Of a stretch of 64,000 nt of DNA, positions 33,283-43,475 are shown one piece after another (the first letter of the stretch is position 1; the number at the start of each line of letters is the position of its first letter). The notes under the pieces are model-generated. The model ran no database searches and was not told the DNA's origin. It saw only the letters and a program-made list of their open reading frames with translations. The position numbers were made by a program, and so were the translations under genes. The stretch spans positions 7,872,236-7,936,235 of the forward strand of contig CM044964.1 of the NCBI GenBank assembly GCA_024516035.1. Direction: 5' to 3'. The DNA is from Bactericera cockerelli (lineage: Eukaryota > Arthropoda > Insecta > Hemiptera > Triozidae).

Positions 33283-33465
33283 CTGTCCCGGTAGCTCAGT
33301 GGTAAAGGCGGTACTCTGTGAATCCAGAGATTCCAGAGGTCGTGGGTTCGAAACCCAGCCGGGCATGTCAAGGTATAACCTTTCATTTGCTGGAATAATG
33401 GGACTTTAATAGTTCTAATGGGGCAGTATAAATATATTGCGATATTATTATTATTATTATTATTG
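33283..33465 (+). repeat. SINE-B (tRNA-derived)
   Basis: 'tcccggtagctcagtggtaa' head with a good tRNA-like fold including 'gggttcgaaacccagccggg'; the middle is shortened; (ATT)n tail. Confidence 0.85.
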
Positions 33466-33655
33466 AATGCATCGGTTTACTTGGGATAACCGAAGCTAAG
33501 CAACGTCCAGTGAAGACTTCGTGATGCTGTCATTCCGACCCAACCCAGGCTGGGTGTGGGTTTCCTGATGCGAATGGAGAGTAACACCCCCGTCGTAATA
33601 TGAACATGCACAGTAGAAAGCGCCGGACGCTAAAACCCGAATTCAAAAAAGTGGA
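33466..33655 (+). repeat. SINE-F (5S-derived)
   Basis: Begins inside the head right after the SINE-B tail; 'aagctaagcaacgtccagtg' then a shortened central domain. Confidence 0.75.
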
Positions 33656-33689
33656 TGCACATACATAAACCATGACCGAGTTCGTTATC

Positions 33690-33835
33690 GCCACTAGTTA
33701 TTGGTGACCTGGGTTCGATCCCCAGCGGGGCAGGAATTTCCTCTGTACTTGGATGTTCAGAGTTCACTCACACCTCGTGAGGACAAACGAGTAGCTGCTT
33801 TGAGCTGTGAAAAACTCATAAATAAAACTCTGTCA
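33690..33835 (+). repeat. SINE-C fragment
   Basis: 'tggtgacctgggttcgatcc', 'gtacttggatgttcagagtt', 'cctcgtgaggacaaacgagt' are SINE-C blocks. Confidence 0.7.
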
Positions 33836-34364
33836 ACTTAAACCCTCAACAAACAAAAAAAGAACTGCATTAGCTACCTTAAAAATCTTAACGAAGAGGA
33901 TCCCGGTTTAGCACATATCTACCCGGATAATTAGAAGTTAATATTATTATAATCATTAGGACATTTTTGCTTACGAAGTTTATTAATCAGTTCCAGGCCA
34001 TTAATTTTCAGAACAGGCGAATCAATTAATTTAATTAGGACTATAAATAATATGATAAACAAGTTCATTGAATCAGTTGAAGAAGAGAGATGTTATACAT
34101 ATCTCGCTCTCTTCTTCAACTTACTACCGTCTTATTCTTGCTAGGGATATAAATATAATGACATAAAGCCTTATTTATACTGCTTAACAAGGACTTGTAA
34201 GTCTTTTTTTTTCAGAAGTATTATGTACTAAGGCACTATCATCTGACCTGGTTGCAGAGCTTCAGTGAAAACCCCTACAATGAACACTGCGACCTAATTA
34301 GATCTATTGTGACCAGTTGATTCTATTTGGTTTTAACTGATAGAATACATAGTCAAGGCGTGGA
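33836..34364. other. Spacer with a 14-bp hairpin
   Basis: GTTGAAGAAGAGAG (34076-34089) pairs exactly with 34107-34120 across a 17-base loop. No gene is seen. Confidence 0.5.
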
Positions 34365-34515
34365 ATCGTGCCACCTACTCACAGTAACCCTACTGAGCCT
34401 GGGTAGGGCCGGAAATGCCGTCCACACGTGTTTGGAGGGAACAGAATTTCCTTCGAAAAGTCTGTTCCAACCGGAGGAATCGAAATCGGGATCTCTGGAT
34501 TACGGGCAGTAGTAA
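34365..34515 (-). repeat. SINE-E fragment
   Basis: Inverted 'cctgggtagggccggaaatg ... tctggattacgggcagtagt'. Confidence 0.75.
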
Positions 34516-34614
34516 GACCAAGTTGCATTATTATGAGACTAAAATGATAAGCCGTCAAAGACTTTTGAACTGCCAGCTAGCCTGGCTTGTTAGGGTTGGC
34601 TAGTCCGTTGTCTG

Positions 34615-34800
34615 TATATACCTAGTCTTCTAGCGTTGGGTGAGAGAGATTGTGATAGGCAATAACCCCGCCCTTTAGATAGGACATATTATATAATATA
34701 TCTTTATCAATTTTTTTCTATTTTATTGCTTATGTTGTTTCCATTTTTTTAAATTCTATAATGATTATTTGTACTGTACATTACCTATAAAAATATATGT
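34615..34800 (+). repeat. LINE-like 3' end (GGCAATAACCCCGCC family)
   Basis: 'gataggcaataaccccgccc tttagataggacat' followed by AT-rich DNA. Related ends occur at 37505, 38561, 44395 and 52600. Confidence 0.5.
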
Positions 34801-35025
34801 CTTTATATCTAATGAAGCATTTATTTATAATAGCGAGTCACTGGTTTTCTTCCTGTTTAAAGTGGCCCAGCTAGACAGGACATCTGTATAATTATACATA
34901 TTTTATCTATGTTGTCCGTCTACTCTTGATTATATTGTTCTCAATTTTGTATTTAAGTTTTTATCATTATCTACTTGTTTGTACATACATTTTTAATAAA
35001 AATTTCAATAATAATAATAATAATA

Positions 35026-35259
35026 ATGAACCACCCAGTATCATCTACAGCTAGAATTTTTCAATCTTCGCCAATCGAGAAGAATGTCCCGATACATAAA
35101 TTGCTAGAAGACTGGCAATTACGGCAAATCGGCGAAACCTTGAAATTTTCGAATCAAATACAAAAAAAAAACTACAATTCTCTCAAAGCAACTCAAAAAT
35201 TCATAGATAAAATAATGAAAATAGAGAAAACAAGTATCGAAGATAATGAGAATCAGTGA
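35026..35259 (+). CDS. Small ORF of unknown function (77 aa)
   Basis: Starts at ATG right after an (ATA)n run. It is lysine/isoleucine-rich with 'KLLEDWQLRQIGETLKF' in the middle, possibly a short helix. It has higher complexity than neighbouring frames but no recognised domain. It could be a LINE-derived scrap or chance. Confidence 0.2.
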   Translation: MNHPVSSTARIFQSSPIEKNVPIHKLLEDWQLRQIGETLKFSNQIQKKNYNSLKATQKFIDKIMKIEKTSIEDNENQ

Positions 35260-35395
35260 CACTGAGCTTGTATTGGGGATCACACAGTGCTTCCTCTCTT
35301 TCGTCAAAAAATAAAATAATAAATTATTATTATTAGTTTATTTATTCGTAAGAACATAATTATTCTTCTTATGATATTATAAATATCAGTTTATA

Positions 35396-35490
35396 CATAT
35401 CAGTATAAACAGAAAAGTGAGAAGTTGTACTAGATGTACATGAATATCAGAACATACCTGGACAGCTGTTTCGAGCTTATTTGCTCTCTT
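35396..35490. repeat. Dispersed repeat copy (as at 19990-20240)
   Basis: 'acagaaaagtgagaagttgt ... gagcttatttgctctc'. Confidence 0.6.
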
Positions 35491-35559
35491 ATCCTAGAAG
35501 TCAAATAAAAATGACTTAGGATGGCTTCTGTATACAAAAAAAATATGAAAAATGAAACA

Positions 35560-35835
35560 AATGATTTATTATTATTACAAATTAAAATACAAAATTTGAA
35601 ACAATATGAAAAGGAAAAAGAGAAATTTAGATAAAATATATACAGGCGGAGTTATAGCTCAAGGCAATCTCTTCCACTCAATCTAAATGTGTTTCTTTGT
35701 ATTATAACATCACAAATTTCGTGCGTAGCGCAGAATAATACAACATCATCAGAATAATATCTAATTCTCTCATATCATTTCGCCACTAGTCGCTACTGAA
35801 GGAGCTACTCATATCACTATGCCAAGATTTCAAGA
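35560..35835 (-). repeat. LINE-tail fragment next to an inverted SINE-C fragment
   Basis: 35560-35690 ends 'ggcaatctcttccactcaat' like the LINE-tail family. 35700-35835 has 'gcgtagcgcagaat' and 'ctagtcgctactgaaggagc' from SINE-C. Confidence 0.5.
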
Positions 35836-35845
35836 CCATTCGTCA

Positions 35846-35870
35846 AAAAAAAAAAAAAAAAAAAAAAAAA
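35846..35870. repeat. Poly(A) run
   Basis: About 25 consecutive A bases. Confidence 0.9.
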
Positions 35871-35949
35871 CGATACTTTCTAAAACTTTATAGGTAATAG
35901 AGAGTAGAAAGTCTGAATTTCATTTTTTCGGGTCAATTTATTCCTGCCG

Positions 35950-36180
35950 CCCACTAAGTGAAAGGGGGAGATCACTTTCAGCTACTTGATCCAAGTAGCG
36001 ACCAAATCGCTTCTGGTAGTCAGCCAACTTCACGTAGCTATGAGCATGGGCATGAACATGAGCATGTAGATCCGGGCCCGCTTCCACCAGCACAAAGCTC
36101 CCCCTACCTCTTTAGCACAGGGGAGCAAGGTAAAGGTTTCGCTCAAAAAGGTTATGCCAGCTCGATGCAGGTCTAGGGGG
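35950..36180 (+). other. GC-richer island, unknown
   Basis: Unusually GC-rich for the region, with an open plus frame of ~70 codons (HGHEHEHVDPGPLPPAQSS region) lacking a good ATG. No family recognised. Confidence 0.2.
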
Positions 36181-36360
36181 ACCTTGATTTTATAGATTCA
36201 GTCACTTATATTTGGTGACCCAGTTGTACAGCTTTGGCTAAACTTTAAACGTGAAATTTAATCAAAAAAATTCTTCTTTTTTTTTATCTATTCTACAAAA
36301 AAACTAGTTTCTAACCAGTTGGCTGTCCGTAGGTCGATAATAGTTGCCTTGTGGCCGTCC

Positions 36361-36600
36361 GGTTTTCAATGGATGTTCGATTTGGAATATATGTGGCTTG
36401 TGGTATTGAGGCGTTGGATGTGACGGTTCCTGTTGTATGAACAACGAGCGTGGTGAAAGATTGGATGGGTGACTAGCTAGTTATGGATTTTCGGTTTTGG
36501 AATAGATGTGGCTTGTGGTATTGAGGCGTTGGATGTGACGGTTTCTGTTGTTTGAACAACGCGAGCGTGGTGAAAGATTGGATAGGTGACTAACCATTTC
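36361..36600 (+). repeat. Tandem duplication, ~115-126-bp unit, 5S-like core
   Basis: Two copies of 'ggcttgtggtattgaggcgt ... gaacaacg..agcgtggtgaaagattggatgggtgac'. The last part resembles the 5S-like region of SINE-F (aagcaacg..agcgaggttagga cttggatgggtgac), so this may be a diverged 5S-derived repeat. Confidence 0.55.
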
Positions 36601-36704
36601 TATAGATTGAACGTCTTCAATAAGTTCAAGTATGATTTCTTGATGCTGAAGAACAAGGCCTCTGCTCAATTTTGGTGGGTAGAGCACAACGTTCAAGTTA
36701 TCAT

Positions 36705-36815
36705 ATTTGTGTTAATCACTTTCGTGATATCACCGCTACTCAAACTCGCTTTACAATAGTATACGCTGAAACCGGGACTTGATCCACCGACCTCCAGGTT
36801 ACAAGTCCGACGCAT
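36705..36815 (-). repeat. SINE-D (tRNA-derived)
   Basis: Inverted copy, 'gggacttgatccaccgacct'. Confidence 0.75.
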
Positions 36816-36959
36816 TGATATAGATAACGCGCCGTAGATACCACAGCAGATAGAGACTGGGGTAGATAGATATAATTATGTATTATCATAAGCGATATAT
36901 GATTATAATTATTATAAACATAACCATGTTATACATACATAGGTAATAATAAATCCTGT

Positions 36960-37262
36960 CTTAGTCGTAGTCTAGAGATCCTGAGTTCGATTGCCGGTTG
37001 GAGCAGAGTTTTCGCATAGAAAATTCTGTTCCCTCCGAACATGTGAGGCTGGCAATTCCGGCCCTACCCAGGCTGGATGAGGTTAATGTGGGTAGCTGGT
37101 ACGATTCCCAGCGAATGGAGGGTAAAACCCCCGTCCTGTCTACCTCAAGTTAGGACGTTAAAACCAAATAGAATCAATGGACATGAAAGAAGCCTCGACA
37201 TTGGATCTGGGCGTCCATATAATCCTCTCACCACTGTGATTTAGGTATCAATACCTATCTCG
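36960..37262 (+). repeat. SINE-E (tRNA-derived)
   Basis: Head truncated at 'cgtagtctagagatcctgag'; complete central domain and the tail shared with 6702-6990. Confidence 0.85.
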
Positions 37263-37504
37263 CGAACACGGAATTATTTTTATTATAAACATAACCATGT
37301 TTACATACATAGATAATAATAAAATGATTATAAGGCTATTGTGCTCCATTAGCTAGATGGATGGATCTCCTCTGAGGTCCTGGACCGTTTGACAGACAGC
37401 CTGAGTGCTACCGTTTGAAATTTGGCTCAACTAGTGGCATATCTGCTGAATCATGGTTTGTTCTTTGTCTGTTCTAACATGTGCTCATTGCTCATGTGTC
37501 TATT

Positions 37505-37695
37505 CTCTTATTATTATTATTATAGTAATAGTATGCTTTATTAGGAGGACAGAGTACAATGTTAATAATATAAAATAAGAAAAAACAATCAAATGACATT
37601 AAAATAAGTAAAAAGGAATAACACGTCCTACCTAAAGGCCGGGGTTATTGCCTGTGGCAATCTCTTCCGCCCAACCCTTTCCCTTAGAGTATAGT
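37505..37695 (-). repeat. LINE-like 3' end
   Basis: (ATT)n, 'tttattaggaggacagagta caatg', then 'ggccggggttattgcctgtg gcaatctcttccgcc'; minus-oriented 5'-truncated copy. Confidence 0.55.
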
Positions 37696-37989
37696 ACATA
37701 ATAATAATAATAATAATCAATTTATTTGTTTCTTAAATGTAAATTTAAAATTCTAATTTTCCCTCTAAGTAGTGTACTTTTAAGGAAACATACTTTCGCT
37801 AAGCAACGCCGAGTACGGAAAAAACATGATTGGTACTTTACACATATAACTTCTGTTTGTATGTTTCTTATTTACTCATGAGAAACAAAGAGTTGTTGAA
37901 ACTACTGATTAATCTGTACTCTGTCACTTCTGTGAGAACAATCGTGGTACTTGAGTTAGTACCAACATTGCTTTATTTTCCGAGTCAAA

Positions 37990-38036
37990 TATGTCCCGGT
38001 AGCTTTGTGGTCAAGGCGTTGGTCTGGCAATTTGGA
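37990..38036 (+). repeat. SINE-B-like head fragment
   Basis: 'gtcccggtagctttgtggtc' only. Confidence 0.5.
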
Positions 38037-38050
38037 GGTCCTCCCAATAA

Positions 38051-38296
38051 GGTAGATTTACAGATAATCACATCAAATTACTCCAAAACACCCTACTTAA
38101 CAAAATCGACAGTCCATACATTACATCAAAAATAGGCTTCAAAATACCTGACCCCAGACTCAGAATGGACCCAAACAAACTTTTCAGCTGTCCAACATAC
38201 AACTTACATCCCTTATTAAAGTCACCAATTATTTCAGCCATGAAAACATACAATGACTTAGACCACCAACCAGACCTTTTCTATCATGATTTATGA
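38051..38296 (+). pseudogene. 5'-truncated LINE: C-terminal coding end
   Basis: An open frame of ~81 codons ends 'DLFYHDL' then TGA. It contains 'DSPYITSKIGFKIPDPRLRM' and 'SPIISAMKTYNDL', the sort of C-terminus many LINE ORF2 proteins carry. A short 3' UTR and a 42-nt pure poly(A) (38399-38440) follow. Truncated upstream, so non-functional. Confidence 0.55.
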
Positions 38297-38395
38297 ATGA
38301 ATGTATGTATCTTATAATATGAATGAATGAACGAGAAAATGACTGCGTTAGTTATTGCTTGTTAATGCTTAACCGCTTAACAAGTGTAAACGCAG

Positions 38396-38398
<3 letters not shown>

Positions 38399-38440
<42 letters not shown>
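38399..38440 (+). repeat. 42-nt poly(A) tail
   Basis: Uninterrupted A run at the end of the truncated LINE; the lack of interruptions suggests a recent insertion. Confidence 0.9.
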
Positions 38441-38442
<2 letters not shown>

Positions 38443-38507
38443 AGGAGGCCGTTATACTCCTAATAAGGATCTGCGCCACAAAGTACATAATACTAAAAAA
38501 ACTGTTT

Positions 38508-38740
38508 ACTGCTGGAATAATGGGAGTCATTATTTTCAGTCCTAATAGTCGTATAGGGTTATTTATTTATTTACACTTTATTAATAGGACAAAGTATAAA
38601 CTATACAAAAAATTACAAATTCAAATACAATATAATAGAAGAAAAAAATAATAAATATATACCTACACAATATTTATGTCCTAACTAGAGGGCGGGGTTT
38701 TTTCCTTTGGCAATCTCTTCCACCCAAACCTTTTTCATAA
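38508..38740. repeat. SINE-B tail fragment, then inverted LINE-like 3' end
   Basis: 38508-38560 is 'ttactgctggaataatggga...cctaatag'. 38561-38740 is (TTTA)n, 'taggacaaagtataaact' and 'gggcggggttttttcctttg gcaatctcttccacc'. Confidence 0.55.
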
Positions 38741-38790
38741 TAACGTTATATTATTATTATATCTGTATAGATCTTGTTAATTGTTTTTAT

Positions 38791-38813
38791 CCCCCCCCCC
38801 CCCCCCCCCCCCC
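38791..38813. repeat. Poly(C) run
   Basis: 23 consecutive C bases, unusual in this AT-rich DNA. Confidence 0.9.
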
Positions 38814-38884
38814 TCTCCAGACCTGTTGTAAATAATAATGTCTTTGTACAAAACAATACATTGTTTTTTATTTGTAATAATTAT

Positions 38885-39165
38885 GAGCGCACGAATAGCA
38901 TGAATAGCTCAGGTTCGAACCCCCGCGCCGACAAAAAATGTATTCAAAATTTGGTTACAGATGTTTGTAATGGATAGCTTCCGGTACGCTCGTGTTGACC
39001 CAGCACCTAAATGGAAGTATTGTGTCACTTCTCCCCCATCAGAAGTGAGGCATACTACGGGATGGGCACTATGGGCAGGCTACAACACCTCAGACCACAA
39101 GCGTCTACAGTAGCTCCTGTTTCATGGCTACAAAATAAAAAAAGGCTGTGAAACACTCATCTAAC
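38885..39165 (+). repeat. SINE-G (tRNA-derived)
   Basis: Head shortened ('gcgcacgaatag...gttcgaacccccgcgccgac'), then 'cgctcgtgttgacccagcac' and 'ggctgtgaaacactcatc' as in 54535-54832. Confidence 0.8.
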
Positions 39166-39168
39166 ATG

Positions 39169-39335
39169 TCCCGGTAGTTCAGTGGTAAAGGCAGCACTCT
39201 GTGTATCCAGAGATTCCAGAGGTCGCGGGTTCGAAAGCCAGCCGGGGCATGACAAGTTATTCTCCCATTTGGGATTATTACCACATAATAATATGTCTAG
39301 TCGGGCAGTCTAAGTAAGGGGATATTATTATCTTT
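39169..39335 (+). repeat. SINE-B (tRNA-derived)
   Basis: 'tgtcccggtagttcagtggt' to 'aagtaaggggatattattat'. Confidence 0.85.
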
Positions 39336-39354
39336 AAAAAAAGTGTTAGTAAAT

Positions 39355-39425
39355 TCTTCTTCTTTTTTTTTTCATTTACTTTGTCTTTTGTATCGCTCAA
39401 ACGGGTCGACATGCTGATCGATTTA
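39355..39425 (-). repeat. SINE-E tail fragment
   Basis: 'tttactttgtcttttgtatcgctcaaacgggtcgac' is the inverted SINE-E 3' end. Confidence 0.55.
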
Positions 39426-40020
39426 TTCGATGAAAACCCACAGCATTAATTTTTATATCGTGGTACATTTTCGCCAAGACTCCAAAGTTGATCCATATCT
39501 TGCTCTTTCTGCAACAACAGAGTAGAAATTTAATACGAAATAATTACTTAGGTCACCCACCAGCACGTCTACATGTACATAGACGTTGCCTAACATCAGC
39601 GCTCTAACTAGGATTAGAATATTTAACGTGCCATCGAAACAGGACGGTACGATTAGGATCAGATACATAATATACATATTTAAATGTAAGAATATATGTA
39701 CATTCCAATGTATATTTTTTTAATGTACATATTGTATATTCTTTTTGTATATATTTTTGTAACATAAAGCTACAATTTAAGTTGTAGCTTTATGTTACAT
39801 TGTAAGTTGTAGCTTTATCTTAAATTGTAGCTACAACGTAGCTACAATTTAAGCTACATTATGAATATGTTATTAATAAAATAGAATAAAATGTACCAAT
39901 AGGTACTAAGCAATGTATGTGTAGATATTATAAAATGTATAGGTGAGAATTAGATACTATTTACAAAATGTGCATTATAGCTATGAAAAATATTTTTGAT
40001 AAAAAACTGCACTGAAAAAT
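39426..40020. repeat. AT-rich region with overlapping small palindromes
   Basis: 39765-39860 is built from 'aaagctacaa'/'ttgtagcttt' words in both orientations and could form several alternative hairpins. 39540-39650 may be a very diverged SINE-F. Confidence 0.5.
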
Positions 40021-40605
40021 ATTCTCACACTTGCAATACCATATTTGCTGCTTGAGTAGGTACTACAGGGTGTTCCAAGAAGCATTCCATTGACTGTTAT
40101 CTACAGGGTGTTGCTATATTCTCACACTTGCAATACCATATTTGCTGCTTGAGTAGGTACTACAGGGTGTTCCAAGAAGCATTCCATTGACTGTTATCTA
40201 CAGGGTGTTGCTATGTTTTCACACTTGCAATACCATATTTGCTGCTTGAATAGGTACTACAGGGTGTTCCAAGCATCATTCCATTGACTGTTATCTACAG
40301 GGTGTTGCTATGTTTTCACACTTGTAATACCATATTTGCTGCTTGAGTAGGTACTACAGGGTGTTCCAAGCATCATTCCATTGACTGTTATCTAAAGGGT
40401 GTTGCTTTATTCTGACACTTGCAATACCATATTTGCTGCTTGAGTAGGTACTACAGGGTGTTCCAAGAAGTATTCCATTGACTGTTATCTACAGGGTGTT
40501 GCTATATTTTCACACTTGCAATACCATATTTGCTGCATGAGTAGGTACTACAGGGTGTTCCAAGAAGCATTCCATCGACAGTTATCTACAGGGTGTTGCT
40601 ATCGT
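40021..40605. repeat. 97-bp satellite-like array, 6 copies
   Basis: Unit start 'attctcacacttgcaatacc', exact 97-bp period (40021, 40118, 40215...). Each unit contains 'tactacagggtgttcc' and 'tctacagggtgttgct', both like the TACAGGGTG ends of the palindromic elements further right. Confidence 0.95.
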
Positions 40606-40650
40606 TAATGTCTTACACGGAATATTTGTAACTCTTATTTTAACAAGTAT

Positions 40651-40790
40651 ACCGACCTCAGTAGCTTAATCGATAAGGCAGCGGACTTGTAACCTGGAGG
40701 TCGGTGGTTCAAGTCCCGGTTTCAGCGTGCTGGATTTAGTAAAGCAAGTTTGAGTAGTTGTGATATCACGAAAGTGATTAACACAAATAT
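40651..40790 (+). repeat. SINE-D, reference copy
   Basis: 'accgacctcagtagcttaat' head with a Thr-type anticodon loop (cttgtaa), 'ggttcaagtcc' B box, 'tagtaaagcaagtttgagta' body and 'gattaacacaaatatgac' tail. Confidence 0.9.
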
Positions 40791-40899
40791 GACAACTACT
40801 ATAACTAAGTTTTTTGTTCGTTAAATAATAATATTAAGAGAAGTTTTTTTTCAAAATCAGCATTACAATATTAAAATTGCTTTAAATGAGAAACATTCA

Positions 40900-41035
40900 T
40901 GTGCCAGCGTCCATTGATTGCACGTTGAATGCACCAGTTCTTGTTCTATCACTGACGTTAAGCAACATCCAGCGAGGTTAGGACTTGGATGGGTGTCCAT
41001 TCAAATTTATCGGTCCCACTCAGGCTACCTTTATT
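40900..41035 (+). repeat. SINE-F (5S-derived), 3'-truncated
   Basis: 'tgccagcgtccattgattgc', 'cactgacgttaagcaacatc', 'ttggatgggtgtccattc', then an abrupt end after 'cccactcaggct'. Confidence 0.8.
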
Positions 41036-41182
41036 ATTCACGGGGCTCAAAGTGGAATGCTCTTACATAGAGGTATTTTGAAATACTCTAAACTAGAAGT
41101 TATTTGCAATAGATACAGATTATCAAACATTGCATCTTAAAAATCTCAATATACAAATTATTTATTATAAGGAAATTCATAG

Positions 41183-41262
41183 GATCCAGTCAAATCTGGA
41201 TATGTAAAAGAGAACTGGATATAAGAGAGCTAGATATAAGAGAACTGGATATAGGAAAACAA
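41183..41262. repeat. Possible Tigger/pogo-like fragment
   Basis: Repeated 'gaactggatata' words recall the internal pattern of the MITE at 15131; weak. Confidence 0.25.
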
Positions 41263-41363
41263 TTTTCAGGTCAAATTCACTTCACGATGAGCGAAAATAA
41301 CCTCTTTAGTAGGCAAACCTGCATATTTATAATAGAATAAAACACATTACTTTCGGCTTCTAA

Positions 41364-42233
41364 TAATATGAGGAGGTCTTTGGAAGAAGGACCAGATCCC
41401 AATTTGGCCCTTTTTCGGGAGATTGCAATTTCAAACTCGGCATATTGTTTTTTATTAGTGACACAAAATTTTATGTCGATAGGTAGAGCCACTGCAGATA
41501 TATTTTGAATAAAATATTGAAAAAAATTTGGCCCTTTATGCAGAGATTGCTTAATAGTGAGCTCTTATCAATATATTTCGCGCCAATTTGGATTAGAAAC
41601 TTGTTTATCTCTGTAGAATTTGGTGTACTTATCATCGTGATTAAGTTTTAAATTCAAATTCGTCCACTTTCAATTTAGTTCAAATGGACAGGACAGCAAT
41701 TTCTAAAGATAAAGAAAAATATGTTCGAGAGTTGCTTAGGTTTCTAGATCCAACTGAAAGGGTTTGGTTTGAGGAAAATGTATTCACGCAAAATGAGAAT
41801 ACTGTTGAGTTCAATAGTGATTCTTATTCATCTGACTCAGATCTTGATTATTGATGTTGTATTTCCTAATTTCCTATTTTAAAGAATATTGAAGTGTTCC
41901 TTTTTTATTTTATGTTAACCAACTTTTTGAAAATAAAACAATACCTTGAAACTTTAAAAAAAAAAAAAATATTATTTGTTCCAAAAGTTGTTCTATGGAA
42001 AAAAGGCCAAATTTAACACTTAGTCTTTTGGTAATTATAGACAATCCATTTAGGATAGGTAAAAATATTCACCGTAATCTTGTTTAAAACAATATTTTAT
42101 ATCACAGTTCCAAATATCACCATCCAAAAATGACTCCAACCAGTTTTATGCAATTTTGAAAACTTTGGAAGGCTTTATCTCAAAACTCAATTTATGTAAT
42201 TTGGCCCTTCTTCCAAAGACCTCCTCATATTAG
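41364..42233. mobile_element. 870-bp inverted-repeat element carrying a small ORF
   Basis: Ends TAATATGAGGAGGTCTTTGG + AAGAAGGRCC are inverted copies (41364 onward, complement ending 42233). The interior holds a 56-aa ORF with a poly(A) signal and an A run. No transposase is present. Confidence 0.7.
41684..41854 (+). CDS. 56-aa acidic-tailed small protein, unknown
   Basis: ATG to TGA with no low-complexity bias except the acidic end 'SDSYSSDSDLDY'. The middle reads 'YVRELLRFLDPTERVWFEEN', probably helical. An AATAAA lies ~80 bp downstream (about 41933) and a 14-A run ~20 bp after that (41957), so it looks like the 3' part of a transcription unit. The acidic C-terminus recalls the acidic N-terminal segments of some transposases, but no domain is identifiable. 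It lies wholly inside the inverted-repeat element. Confidence 0.4.
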   Translation: MDRTAISKDKEKYVRELLRFLDPTERVWFEENVFTQNENTVEFNSDSYSSDSDLDY

Positions 42234-42759
42234 AAATTTATTGGAAGTAAAATTACGGTCTCTTGGGTTCTCTGATATCCAGGATCCCCTGTATTTGTTT
42301 TTAAATACGCCACTGATTTGAACCTTTCCCCGCCACTGGCCACTACAAAGTAGTCTGGAAGATAAGATATTAGGCGCCCATGGGCTCCATACGCCACCCG
42401 TGGGCACCTGTGGGCGTACAGAACTGATGAGCAGCGCACAAAAATGTTTTCTCTTTTCATTGAACAATATAGGATAAGGAAAGTCAATAATAGTAGCTAG
42501 TATTTCTTTTATTTACTTGCAAATCATACGTAGTACGTAAATTAGGTATGTAAAAATTATTAGAGGAAGGAAGCTAAAAGTGGACAACTGGACAGTGGAC
42601 ACCCTATGAATCAGTTTTAAACGGGAAAAATGGTGAAAAACTGATTGTAAACATTGCAGGAAAAGCTATTTCCGCCTTCAAAACCACTAAAAAAACGAAC
42701 GCAAAAGAGCATCAAAATCGTTTTAAAGCGCATACAGATTAGTGACGTCATATTAATCT

Positions 42760-42763
<4 letters not shown>

Positions 42764-42794
<31 letters not shown>

Positions 42795-43045
42795 TGGGGT
42801 TTAACGTCGCTTTCAACTGCCATGGTCATATCACGACGGGGGTTTTACCCTCCATTCGCAGGAAACTCACAAACCTGCTACTCACATTGACCTCACCAAG
42901 CCTGAGTGGGGCCGGGAAAAGCCAGCGTCACGAGAATTAGAATTTGAATGGTCACCCATCCAAGTCTTAACCTCGCTGGATGTTGCTTAACTTCGGTGTT
43001 CTGAAGGGAACCGGTGTATTCAACATGCCATCGACGGACGCTGGC
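42764..43045 (-). repeat. SINE-F (5S-derived), full length
   Basis: Poly(T) (complement of the tail), central domain, 5S segment 'gcttaacttcggtg', head ending 'gacgctggct'. Flanked by 'atctagttt' on both sides (likely target duplication). Confidence 0.9.
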
Positions 43046-43361
43046 TTTATCTAGTTTGATTTCTCAGTCTACACACTACACGTTCTTATGGGGCTTTTAT
43101 TTCTTTCTTTTTTCAGAAATAGTTTCGTGTATTCAGAACGCATAAAAAATGATTTTAAAATTTTTGCCGTTTGAAGTAAAATTTAACAAGGTTCCTGGTG
43201 TCAAAAAAAAAAAACCATTAAAATCCTTACAATAAACTTTTCCTTTACTGGCTCTTCTTTCTATTGGCACTATCAGACAATAAAAATAGTTGGTGCAAGG
43301 GATCCATTGTGATTTTCCTTAAACAATCATGGAAAAAATATAACAATACTTAAGTTGAATG
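43046..43361. other. No recognisable feature
   Basis: Spacer. Confidence 0.5.
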
Positions 43362-43475
43362 TAACCACCAGGCGAGGTTATTGTTCAAAGCCTTTTCTAC
43401 CACCTAACCGTTAGAGTCTTACTATTATGTGGTCACAAACTCAAGTTAATGGGGAAAAATAATTTTTTAATTATT
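43362..43475 (-). repeat. SINE-A tail fragment
   Basis: 'gtaaccaccaggcgaggtta' to 'cacaaactcaagttaatggg', inverted; no head. Confidence 0.75.

Noticed and set aside
33283..33365. Possible tRNA-Ser/Leu-like gene
   Set aside because: It folds fairly well but is followed by the SINE-B body and (ATT)n tail shared with other copies.
40651..40723. Possible true tRNA gene (Thr-like anticodon loop)
   Set aside because: The same head with the same non-tRNA body recurs at least eight times in the window, so it is a SINE promoter; the acceptor stem does not close properly.
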